Positions 1-5,128 of a stretch of DNA of 5,397 nucleotides are shown here, piece after piece (positions within the stretch are counted from its first letter, which is position 1; each line of letters starts with the position of its first letter). The translations under genes were made by a program, and so were the position numbers. The notes under the pieces were generated by a model. That model saw only the letters and a list, made by a program, of their open reading frames with translations, had not been told where the DNA came from and searched no databases. Source of the DNA: JAAFKA01 sp043748455 (lineage in GTDB: Bacteria > Bacteroidota > Bacteroidia > Cytophagales > Thermoflexibacteraceae); assembly GCA_043748455.1 (NCBI GenBank), contig JAYTNF010000019.1, forward strand, positions 1 through 5,397. The letters are read 5' to 3'.

Positions 1-280
1 TGCAATTTTCGGCATAAATCTGTTGAGCTATTGCAGGGCTTTTTTGCGACCAATAAAATTGTACGCCATTTGTTATTTCAGGTAATTCCTCTTGACTGTC
101 ATTATATTCGACAAAATTTTCCCACACTTCATTTTTTACGATACGTCTTGCTCCACCTATTTTTACAGATGGAATAGAGCCTTTTGAGATGTACCTTTTA
201 ATAGAAATTTCAGAAACTTTTAACAATTCTGATGCCTCTTTTACGGTTAGTAATTCTTGATTTGTATATTCTTTGTGCAT
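1..280 (-). CDS. Excisionase-type winged-helix DNA-binding protein, 3' end outside window
   Basis: The first 93 codons of a minus-strand gene are visible and the reading frame is still open at base 1, so the C-terminus is missing. Residues 9-60 form a MerR/Xis-like winged helix of the HTH_17 ('excisionase family') type: LLTVKEASELLKVS (first helix and turn), then SIKRYISKGSIPSVKIGG (recognition helix and start of the wing), then ARRIVKNEVWENFVE. Such proteins bind DNA and, beside tyrosine recombinases, usually direct excision or regulate the element. Residues 70-93 (starting TNGVQFYWSQKSPAIAQQ) lie beyond the usual small-excisionase fold, so this may be a longer fused protein. The ATG at 280 is preferred: it begins just before the HTH and sits 28 nt after a good -7 box. 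The gene is co-directional with the recombinase at 514-1110. The HTH call is secure; the biological role is inferred from context. Confidence 0.85.
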   Translation of the reverse strand, partial: MHKEYTNQELLTVKEASELLKVSEISIKRYISKGSIPSVKIGGARRIVKNEVWENFVEYNDSQEELPEITNGVQFYWSQKSPAIAQQIYAENC

Positions 281-310
281 AAAAGTATCAATTAGTATCA
301 ATTTTATGCA
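276..310. promoter_or_regulatory. Operator-like inverted repeat over the start codon of the HTH gene
   Basis: A perfect 9-bp inverted repeat (TGCATAAAA at 276-284 and TTTTATGCA at 302-310) flanks 17 nt. It encloses most of a head-to-tail 10-bp repeat, AGTATCAATT at 284-293 and again at 294-303. The left arm covers the ATG of the winged-helix gene (280). The right arm overlaps the -7 box at 309-316. This arrangement is what an autoregulatory operator would look like; binding by the adjacent protein is inference. Confidence 0.45.
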
Positions 311-316
311 AACATA
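309..316 (-). promoter_or_regulatory. Putative -7 promoter box for the winged-helix gene
   Basis: On the minus strand these bases read TATGTTTG, a perfect match to the Bacteroidota -7 consensus TAnnTTTG, 28 nt before the ATG at 280. No clear -33 TTTG is seen at the usual 19-21 nt spacing, so the call rests on one element. Confidence 0.4.
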
Positions 317-347
317 TTTATTATTTTATTAAAAATAAAATTTCTTA

Positions 348-485
348 TTATGTTTTATTTATATTTTCAGTATTTAGCTTTTTTATTAATTTTTGCGTGT
401 CTTCACTGGCTGATACAAGGCTAAAAATCTTTTTTCTTTGGCTTGCAACAAGGTTTAACAAACCTATATTTTCATTTTTTTTCAT
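348..485 (-). CDS. Possible 45-aa basic small protein, unknown function
   Basis: An ATG-to-TAA frame of 45 codons lies between the recombinase and the winged-helix gene, on the same strand. The product begins MKKNENIGLLNLVASQRKKI and ends LNTENINKT. It is charged and Lys-rich, probably helical, with no signal peptide, Cys pattern or family I recognise. Support for its reality is indirect: the 12 bases up to and including its start codon (GATACTTTTATG on the coding strand) are identical to those at the start of the gene at 280, and it fills an otherwise empty gap without overlap. It could instead be a chance frame in AT-rich DNA or the decayed tail of another gene. Confidence 0.35.
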   Translation of the reverse strand: MKKNENIGLLNLVASQRKKIFSLVSASEDTQKLIKKLNTENINKT

Positions 486-513
486 AAAAGTATCTAATTA
501 AAAGCTGGTGGTT

Positions 514-1110
514 TTAGGCTGTTAAAAGTTTATCATATTCATTTTTACCAATAAACAAAGCTAAATTAACCTCTTGCAATTTCTTTTCAATACGATTTGT
601 AAGCACTTTTGCGTAGGTAGATTGCGTAATACGAATATTAGAATGTCCTAACATAGCTGCTACGGTTTCATAGTCAAGCCCTGTATTTAACCACACAAAG
701 CCTGCGGTTTTGCGTGCAACGTGAGTAGTCAATTTCTTAGTAATATTCAATAACAAGGCAATTTCTTTAAGATTTGCATTGTAGTTTTGATTACTCAAAA
801 TAGGTAGCATATTTTGGTATTTTTCCAAAATGTAAAAAGCCTTTGGAAATAGGGGTAAACGTGCAGTTTCACCGTTTTTTTGTCTTTGCTTATAAATCCA
901 AATTGTGCCGTTGTTCTCTACTCTTGTATTTAGTCTGATGTCAAAACTTACCAAATCACAATATGCAAAGCCTGTATAACATTGAAAAACGAACAAATCG
1001 GCTGTTTTTTGTAGGTAATCATTCGCAAACTTGTAAGTTTCTAAAATGTATAGTTCCTGTTCTGACAAATAAACAAGTTCACTTTTTGTGTTTGCACTAT
1101 AATTAGGCAC
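514..1110 (-). CDS. Tyrosine recombinase catalytic domain, N-terminally truncated integrase
   Basis: The 198-aa product is the C-terminal catalytic domain of a Bacteroidota phage/transposon integrase, which would cut and rejoin element ends. Visible catalytic landmarks are a beta-strand Lys at about K78 (KQRQKNGE), the H-x-x-R box H130/R133 (THVARK), H156 in MLGHSNIR, and nucleophile Y166 in STYAKV. At the first catalytic Arg position the sequence reads TGFAYCDL, with Ala49 in place of Arg. This substitution occurs in many Bacteroidota recombinases, and IntDOT also lacks this Arg. Full-length relatives are roughly 400 aa. The SAM-like core-binding and arm-binding domains are absent: only six codons separate the GTG start from an in-frame TAA at 1129-1131, which ends the preceding small gene. 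It is probably a remnant that cannot bind att sites alone, though the catalytic fold itself is undamaged. Confidence 0.85.
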   Translation of the reverse strand: MPNYSANTKSELVYLSEQELYILETYKFANDYLQKTADLFVFQCYTGFAYCDLVSFDIRLNTRVENNGTIWIYKQRQKNGETARLPLFPKAFYILEKYQNMLPILSNQNYNANLKEIALLLNITKKLTTHVARKTAGFVWLNTGLDYETVAAMLGHSNIRITQSTYAKVLTNRIEKKLQEVNLALFIGKNEYDKLLTA

Positions 1111-1128
1111 ATAAAAAGGGAAATGTAT

Positions 1129-1335
1129 TTATTGCTTATGCGACCAACAATAACTACTATATTGTTGTGCACAACTCTTGCATTGTGTGTAATCAGCTCT
1201 TACTTTTTGACATTGCCCATATTTGCAATTTGCTTCTTCATTTACAACATTCGTTGTTTCTTGTTTTGTGAGCATTGTAAAAGCTGTCAAAGTGGTACAA
1301 ACCCCAATAACTGCAACAATTAATATCTTTTTCAT
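1129..1335 (-). CDS. Small Cys-rich exported or membrane-anchored protein
   Basis: The 68-aa product starts MKKILIVAVIGVCTTLTAF, a basic N-terminus with a hydrophobic stretch typical of a signal peptide or anchor; no convincing lipobox is seen. After a polar linker comes a compact cluster: C37, C42, C52-x-x-C55, C63-W-S-H66. The pattern CKYGQCQ...QCKSC...YCWSH resembles short Bacteroidota proteins with a 'QC...QCK...YCWQH' Cys/His module, often of unknown function and possibly metal-binding. I make that link from memory of the pattern. The minus-strand reading is preferred over the opposite-strand frame because of the signal-like start and the ordered Cys/His spacing. It ends 18 nt before the truncated recombinase, in the same frame, and is divergent from the XRE gene. 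Function is unknown. Confidence 0.6.
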   Translation of the reverse strand: MKKILIVAVIGVCTTLTAFTMLTKQETTNVVNEEANCKYGQCQKVRADYTQCKSCAQQYSSYCWSHKQ

Positions 1336-1412
1336 TTTGAAAGAGTTTTATTCTTTACCTACTCTATTTTGCTTTTCGGTTTCCGCAAAGAAAATATTTA
1401 TAGATTTTCTTA

Positions 1413-1441
1413 TTGCAATTTCCTTAAAATAATTACCTTTG
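1413..1441 (+). promoter_or_regulatory. Putative promoter of the XRE regulator gene
   Basis: A perfect Bacteroidota -7 box, TACCTTTG (1434-1441), is preceded after 18 nt by a TTG (1413-1415) that can serve as the -33 element. Transcription would begin near 1448, about 40 nt before the ATG at 1489. This supports that ATG over an in-frame ATG at 1369, which lies upstream of the promoter. The -33 element sits in the 8-bp palindrome ATTGCAAT (1412-1419). Confidence 0.5.
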
Positions 1442-1488
1442 TCAATACCTTAATAACTCATTTTCAACACCTTAGACTTCTTATAGCA

Positions 1489-1716
1489 ATGACAACAGGC
1501 AATAAAATCAAACATTTTAGGTTACTAAAAGGATTTTCGCAGGAGAAAATGGCAGAGTTATTAAATATTGCACCCAAATCTTATGGCAACATAGAAAGAG
1601 ATATTACAGATGCTAATATTTCAAGATTATTACAAATTGCAGATGTTTTGGAAGTGAGTTTACCTAAATTATTAGATTTTGATGCAAGCAAAATGGTACA
1701 AGTAAAGGAGATTTAA
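1489..1716 (+). CDS. XRE (Cro/CI) family transcriptional regulator, frameshifted
   Basis: The 75-aa frame encodes a classic HTH_3 domain: MTTGNKIKHFRLLKGFSQEK (helices 1-2), MAELLNIAPKSYGNIER (turn and recognition helix), then ISRLLQIADVLEVSLPKLL. Such proteins bind operators and commonly repress their own promoter or that of adjacent toxin-antitoxin or mobile genes. The start at 1489 is chosen because it directly precedes the domain and follows the promoter at 1413-1441. The frame ends early, soon after DFDASK, with the tail VQVKEI. In the overlapping frame a natural-looking linker and coiled coil continue to 1886, so the intact gene was probably about 132 aa. The missing base most likely belongs to the A-run at 1690-1693. 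The DNA-binding half is complete and may still function; the tail would then be lost. Confidence 0.88.
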   Translation: MTTGNKIKHFRLLKGFSQEKMAELLNIAPKSYGNIERDITDANISRLLQIADVLEVSLPKLLDFDASKMVQVKEI

Positions 1717-1739
1717 GCGGAGATAATAATAATTTAAGT

Positions 1740-1886
1740 ATGTATAATTCCGACAAAGACCTCGCTCACGCCTTAGAAAAATCCCAACAAGAAAACAGTT
1801 TTTTAAAAGAAAAAATCACTTCTCTACAAACCAAAATCGAAAACCTAAAAGAAATCAACAGTTTTTTAAAAGAGAAAACGAAATAA
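1740..1886 (+). pseudogene. Detached C-terminal coiled coil of the XRE regulator
   Basis: From the ATG at 1740 this frame gives 48 residues beginning MYNSDKDLAHALEKSQQENS, then a heptad-like Glu/Lys/Leu coiled coil with the segment NSFLKEK twice; the 17-nt sequence at 1794-1810 recurs exactly at 1857-1873. In Bacteroidota XRE proteins of this type such a coil normally forms the C-terminus, probably for dimerisation. The frame stays open upstream to a TGA at 1680-1682 and reads NGTSKGDLSGDNNNLS just before the ATG, a typical linker. Restoring one A at 1690-1693 fuses it to DFDASK of the regulator. It is therefore best read as the second half of a broken gene. Alternatives are separate translation from 1740, -1 frameshifting, or a sequencing error. 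Confidence 0.65.
1847..1886 (+). repeat. 40-bp direct repeat, copy 1 (end of coiled-coil gene)
   Basis: This copy holds the last 12 codons and the TAA of the coiled-coil frame (KEINSFLKEKTK-stop). It matches 2486-2525 at 37 of 40 positions by hand alignment with no gaps. Each copy lies 45-46 nt before the start of an antitoxin gene. Confidence 0.8.
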
Positions 1887-1932
1887 TTTGTAACTTTATA
1901 GCAAATATTGTAGCAATTAAAACGATAAGAAA

Positions 1933-2175
1933 ATGACCTATAATTTTCAAATTTCCACACAAAACGAAATCATTGCCAAACTAATTTTAGAGATGCTAAA
2001 AGGAGTAGAAGGCATTGTTATTGAACCTATTATTGAAAAAATTGATATTCTTGATGACTTATCAGACGAAGAACAGGAAATATTGCAATATGCTATAAAG
2101 GAAGGTGAAAATGAAGAAAATCTTATTCCTCAACAAACCATTACAAATTATTTTGAACAATGGAAAGAAAGATAA
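1933..2175 (+). CDS. Antitoxin of first RelE/ParE-type toxin-antitoxin pair
   Basis: The 80-aa acidic product should bind and neutralise the toxin at 2160-2459, and such antitoxins usually repress their own operon. Residues 1-35 (from MTYNFQISTQNEIIAKLILE) look like a short beta-alpha domain. Residues 37-77 (IDILDDLSDEEQEILQYAIK ... EQW) are the part shared with the second antitoxin at 2571, and I take it as the toxin-wrapping C-terminus. The IDILDDLS box with a terminal QW is a layout I recognise in Bacteroidota antitoxins. The toxin ATG lies inside the QW codons (CAATGG) with a 16-nt overlap, implying translational coupling. No Shine-Dalgarno is obvious before the ATG. The family name is uncertain; the role is supported mainly by its partner and its paralogue. 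Confidence 0.82.
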   Translation: MTYNFQISTQNEIIAKLILEMLKGVEGIVIEPIIEKIDILDDLSDEEQEILQYAIKEGENEENLIPQQTITNYFEQWKER

Positions 2176-2459
2176 TTTGGACAAAAACAGCCTTCAAAAC
2201 TTTTCAAGATATTGCCAACTATTTAGAAAAACAATGGTCGTTGAAGATAGCCAAAAACTTTGTGGCGAATACAGAGAAAAAACTCGAACAAATCAAAGAA
2301 AATCCCGAAAGTTGCATTGCTTCTAACAAAGACAAAACTATTAGAAAAACCACCATTACAAAGCATAATTCTATGTTTTATCGTGTTAGAGAAAATACTC
2401 TTGTAATTTTAGCTTTTTTTGATAATCGTAAAAATCCTAAAAAGAATAAGTATAGCTAA
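2160..2459 (+). CDS. RelE/ParE-family toxin, first pair
   Basis: The 99-aa basic protein has the RelE/ParE fold signature. It opens with a beta strand and WT-x-x-A (KIIWTKTAFKTFQDI), followed by the helical hairpin NYLEKQWS...AKNFV, then P49, the strand with T60-I-R62-K63, a core strand MFYRV (72-76) and LAFFDNRKNP near the C-terminus. RelE members cleave mRNA on ribosomes and ParE members inhibit gyrase. Sequence alone does not decide which applies, although the ParE-like length and hairpin are noticeable. Ungapped hand alignment to the toxin at 2810 gives roughly one third identity over the whole length. Position 52, Gly in the paralogue, is Cys here (PESC versus PFIG). The gene starts within its antitoxin, and both are probably on one transcript. 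Confidence 0.9.
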   Translation: MERKIIWTKTAFKTFQDIANYLEKQWSLKIAKNFVANTEKKLEQIKENPESCIASNKDKTIRKTTITKHNSMFYRVRENTLVILAFFDNRKNPKKNKYS

Positions 2460-2485
2460 AAATTAGCTTTATATCAGCAGAAATA

Positions 2486-2525
2486 AAAAGAAATTAACAG
2501 TTTTTTGAGAGAGAAAACGAAATAA
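2486..2525 (+). repeat. 40-bp direct repeat, copy 2 (orphan gene end)
   Basis: This copy begins 26 nt after the stop of the first toxin. It encodes KEINSFLREKTK-stop, matching the end of the coiled-coil gene with one silent change (ATC/ATT) and a K-to-R change; the Leu codon also differs silently (TTA/TTG within the same altered block). An in-frame TAA lies immediately upstream (2484-2486), so no gene is left, only the terminal fragment. It marks the boundary of a duplication or insertion that includes the first toxin-antitoxin pair. Confidence 0.8.
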
Positions 2526-2540
2526 AGAAAAATAAAATTG

Positions 2541-2548
2541 TAAATTTG
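2541..2548 (+). promoter_or_regulatory. Putative -7 promoter box for the second toxin-antitoxin pair
   Basis: TAAATTTG is a perfect TAnnTTTG match, 22 nt before the antitoxin ATG at 2571. The equivalent site before the first pair reads TAACTTTA (1891-1898), one mismatch, and both are preceded by TTG. No -33 TTTG lies at the usual distance, so the call is tentative. Confidence 0.35.
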
Positions 2549-2570
2549 TGTAAACAATAGCTTTAAATTT

Positions 2571-2825
2571 ATGCAAACAGACCTTGTTGTACTCAAAAAT
2601 AATTTCCACCAGTTGATAGATAACCTAAATGATATACAAGTTTTAGAAACTCTGTATAAATTGGTTAGTAGTTTTCAACGTGAGCAAGAAATGGATATAC
2701 TTGATGATTTGACTGTGCCACAACAACAAAGATTACAACAGTCTTTGCAACAAAGTGAAAATCCCACAAACTTACACACACACGAAAACGTAAAACAAGA
2801 AATTCAACAATGGCTTATACAATAG
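2571..2825 (+). CDS. Antitoxin of second RelE/ParE-type toxin-antitoxin pair
   Basis: The 84-aa product should neutralise the toxin at 2810-3106. Residues 1-40 (from MQTDLVVLKNNFHQLIDNLN) are alpha-helical, a layout common in Bacteroidota addiction-module antitoxins, and unlike the beta-alpha N-terminus of the first antitoxin. Residues 41-81 (MDILDDLTVPQQQRLQQSLQ ... QQW) align with residues 37-77 of the first antitoxin: the DILDDL box, a helix, then the terminal QW. The toxin start codon again lies inside the CAA-TGG codons and the overlap is again 16 nt. The C-terminal half is unusually Gln-rich. The same-strand neighbour upstream is the orphan repeat at 2486-2525, and transcription may start from the box at 2541 or read through from the first pair. 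Confidence 0.85.
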   Translation: MQTDLVVLKNNFHQLIDNLNDIQVLETLYKLVSSFQREQEMDILDDLTVPQQQRLQQSLQQSENPTNLHTHENVKQEIQQWLIQ

Positions 2826-3106
2826 TTTGGACAGAAAATGCAAAGGAAGATTTACAACAGATTATTAGTTATCTAAAAATAAATTGGTCTGATGCAGTAG
2901 CAGAAAAATTTGTAGAAACAGTTTTACATAAAATTAGCCTGCTCGAAACACAACCTTTTATTGGAATTGTCTCAGAAAAAGAAAAAACTGTTCGTAAATT
3001 GTTGATAAGCAAACAAATAGCTTTATTTTATAAAGTTTCAGAGCCTAATATTATTTTACTTGACTTTTTTGATGTAAGACAAAGTGTGGATAAAAGCATA
3101 TTTTAA
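2810..3106 (+). CDS. RelE/ParE-family toxin, second pair
   Basis: The 98-aa protein keeps the family landmarks: an opening strand with WTENAKEDLQQI, hairpin helices YLKINWSDAVAEKFV, P49-F-I-G52, the strand KTVRKLLISK with R62/K63, ALFYKV (71-76) and LLDFFDVRQ (83-91). It fits the family pattern slightly better than the first toxin because PxxG and the RKL strand are intact. It is expected to be a ribosome-dependent RNase or a gyrase inhibitor, held inactive by the antitoxin at 2571-2825. Its paralogue at 2160 is about a third identical over full length. The gene ends 64 nt before the strong hairpin at 3170-3237, which probably terminates the transcript. Confidence 0.92.
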   Translation: MAYTIVWTENAKEDLQQIISYLKINWSDAVAEKFVETVLHKISLLETQPFIGIVSEKEKTVRKLLISKQIALFYKVSEPNIILLDFFDVRQSVDKSIF

Positions 3107-3169
3107 TCTGCAATAGCTTTTCTACGAAAAAATACTTTTTTTATAAATCAAAAAACTAAAAGAATTTGC

Positions 3170-3237
3170 TAGAATAAAGAACAAATAAAGATGTAATCTT
3201 TTCAAAAGATTACATCTTTATTTGTTACATTATTCTA
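3170..3237. terminator. Bidirectional AT-rich hairpin terminator between convergent genes
   Basis: A perfect 23-bp inverted repeat (3180-3202 and 3204-3226) is centred on the single base 3203. A small internal loop (3178-3179 against 3227-3229) separates it from a further perfect 8-bp pair, TAGAATAA at 3170-3177 and TTATTCTA at 3230-3237. In total 31 bp can pair, with very low GC. It lies between the end of the second toxin (3106, plus) and the stop of htpG (3244, minus), where a shared terminator is expected. The stem is longer and more AT-rich than a standard intrinsic terminator. Confidence 0.75.
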
Positions 3238-3243
3238 ATAAAA

Positions 3244-5058
3244 TTACCCTGCAAACTCCACACTTCTGTTAATAAACCTTGTCAAAGCTGCACCGCCGAG
3301 CATATTTTGCGACAACAAAGCCAAATCGTAGGCTTGCAATGCTAATTGTTCTTTGCGAACCTCGTCTGCTTCTTTCAACAATTTGTGGATAAGTTGGTGG
3401 TTTGCATTGATAGAAACCTCCAAAAATGCAGGTAAATCTTTCATATAATCCATACCTTGCGTTACCGCCATTTCCTTCATTCTTCGCATAAATTCTGGCA
3501 AAGAAATAATTACAGGCATTTCATCAGCAGGCAAAGACTGAACTTTTATGCTCTCTTTTCCCGAAATTTTCTTAAATAAATTTGTCAAACTGTCTTGTTC
3601 TTCTTGCGATAAAACAACCTCTTTCACTTCGCCTTTATCAATAATATTGTCTATTGTATCAGAATCTACACGACGCATCAGCGTATTTTCCAATTTACGT
3701 TCCAAAACAGATGTAAAATGACTGTCTATCATCACACCGTCAAAACGCAAAACATCATAACTACGTTTGTTAGCCGACTGAATATAAGCATCTTGTTTTT
3801 CTAAATCTGTTGTGTATAAATAAACAAGTTTGTTGTTCTTGTCCGTTTGGTCTAATGAAACTTTGTGTTTGTATTCTTCAAACGTAAAATGTTCACCTTT
3901 AATGTTTTTCAACAATGCAAAACTTGTAGCTCTGTCATAGAATTTGTCGTCTGTCATCATACCATATTTCACAAACAAACCGATACTTTCCCATTTTTCT
4001 TCATACACTTTGCGGTCTGTGTTAAACAATTCGTTTAATTTATCGGCAACTTTTTTGGTAATGTGTGAATTAATTTTTTTCACATTGCCATCAGCTTGCA
4101 AATAACTACGAGAAACATTTAACGGAATATCTGGCGAATCAATGATACCGTGCAATAAAGTCAAAAATTCAGGCACAACGTCTTTCACTTCGTCTGTAAT
4201 GAAAACTTGGCGAGAATATAACTGAATGCGGTTTTTTTGAAACACAAAATCCTGTTTTACTTTCGGGAAATACAAAATACCTGTCAAAGTAAACGGATAA
4301 TCTACGTTCAAATGTATCCAAAACAAAGGGTCTTCTGCCGTTGGGTACATTTCTTTGTAAAACTTAATATAATCTTCGTTTGTCAATTCAGACGGTGCTT
4401 TTGTCCAAATTGGTCTTGTTTCATTGATAACTTTGCCTTGAAATTCAATTTCATAAGGCAAGAAACGACAATATTTATTCAAAATTCCTTGAATACGGCT
4501 TTCTTCCAAAAACTCCTCAGAGTCCGCAGCCAAATGCAAAACAATATCCGAACCTCTACCTTCTTTTACAGTTGGCAAAATCTCAAATTCTGTACTTCCA
4601 TCACACACCCACAAAGCAGGTTCTGTGTCTGGGCGGAAAGACTGTGTATAAATTTTCACATTGTCTGACACCATAAAAGCCGAGTAGAAACCTAAGCCAA
4701 AATGTCCTATCATTTGTTGAGATTCTTGCACATCTTTATATTTGTCCAAAAACTCACTTGCCCCCGAAAAAGCTACTTGATTAATATATTTTTTGAGTTC
4801 TTCGGCAGTCATACCAATTCCCCTATCAGAAATAGTCAAAGTTTTGGCTTCTTTGTCTATCGAAATTTTGATTTTTGTTTCGCCAATTTCGCCATTAAAT
4901 TCGCCTCTTGCAGCTAATGCTTTTAGCTTTTGCGTAGCATCAATGGCATTTGCAACCAACTCACGCAAAAATATTTCGTGGTCAGAATATAAAAATTTCT
5001 TAATAATTGGAAAAATATTCTCTGTGTGGATAGAGATGTTTCCTTTTTCTTGTACCAT
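3244..5058 (-). CDS. htpG: Hsp90-family molecular chaperone HtpG
   Basis: The 604-aa cytosolic ATP-dependent chaperone is complete; E. coli HtpG is 624 aa. The N-terminal GHKL ATPase domain shows RELVANAIDA (32-41), with the catalytic Glu33 and Mg-coordinating Asn37, then SDRGIGM (77-83) with the adenine-contacting Asp78, and the lid/glycine motif GHFGLGFYSAF (118-128). The middle domain has the PLNVSR motif (312-317) with the ATP-sensing Arg317 and Gln321. The C-terminal dimerisation region ends LLSQNMLGGAALTRFINRSV and, as in other bacterial HtpG proteins, lacks the eukaryotic MEEVD tail. The start fits the MxxEKGNISIHTE opening of the family and follows a promoter at 5129-5159. The gene is a single transcription unit, convergent with the toxin-antitoxin island and divergent from the gene at 5349. 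No damage is seen; it marks the return to housekeeping chromosome. Confidence 0.98.
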   Translation of the reverse strand: MVQEKGNISIHTENIFPIIKKFLYSDHEIFLRELVANAIDATQKLKALAARGEFNGEIGETKIKISIDKEAKTLTISDRGIGMTAEELKKYINQVAFSGASEFLDKYKDVQESQQMIGHFGLGFYSAFMVSDNVKIYTQSFRPDTEPALWVCDGSTEFEILPTVKEGRGSDIVLHLAADSEEFLEESRIQGILNKYCRFLPYEIEFQGKVINETRPIWTKAPSELTNEDYIKFYKEMYPTAEDPLFWIHLNVDYPFTLTGILYFPKVKQDFVFQKNRIQLYSRQVFITDEVKDVVPEFLTLLHGIIDSPDIPLNVSRSYLQADGNVKKINSHITKKVADKLNELFNTDRKVYEEKWESIGLFVKYGMMTDDKFYDRATSFALLKNIKGEHFTFEEYKHKVSLDQTDKNNKLVYLYTTDLEKQDAYIQSANKRSYDVLRFDGVMIDSHFTSVLERKLENTLMRRVDSDTIDNIIDKGEVKEVVLSQEEQDSLTNLFKKISGKESIKVQSLPADEMPVIISLPEFMRRMKEMAVTQGMDYMKDLPAFLEVSINANHQLIHKLLKEADEVRKEQLALQAYDLALLSQNMLGGAALTRFINRSVEFAG

Positions 5059-5128
5059 AATAATTATGAGTTATGAATTAGTAGTTATATGAATAGCTTA
5101 ATTTTAAAAACAATGATTTTTGCACAAA

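Noticed and set aside
278..494. The repeated 12-mer at 278-289 and 483-494 as att sites of an integrated element
   Set aside because: The copies lie only about 200 bp apart, both at start codons, with no tRNA gene or complete integrase between them; regulatory or duplication origin fits better.
1123..1323. Plus-strand frame with hydrophobic, Cys-containing translation
   Set aside because: It lies opposite the 68-aa Cys-rich gene, and its composition follows from that gene read in reverse; it has no promoter-like sequence.
1369..1488. N-terminal extension of the XRE regulator from an upstream ATG
   Set aside because: The extra 40 residues show no family resemblance and the start lies upstream of the promoter boxes at 1413-1441; the HTH begins naturally at the ATG at 1489.
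1794..1873. CRISPR-like or minisatellite repeat
   Set aside because: Only two 17-nt copies occur, both in frame and encoding the NSFLKE heptad; they are an internal coiled-coil repeat.
1766..1960. Minus-strand 64-aa frame
   Set aside because: It is antisense to the coiled-coil tail and the start of the first antitoxin, and its Phe/Lys/Ser-rich content is the mirror of Lys/Glu-rich coding sequence.
4237..4668. Plus-strand 143-aa frame and further plus-strand frames up to 5092
   Set aside because: They run antisense through the well-conserved htpG gene and show no recognisable domain.
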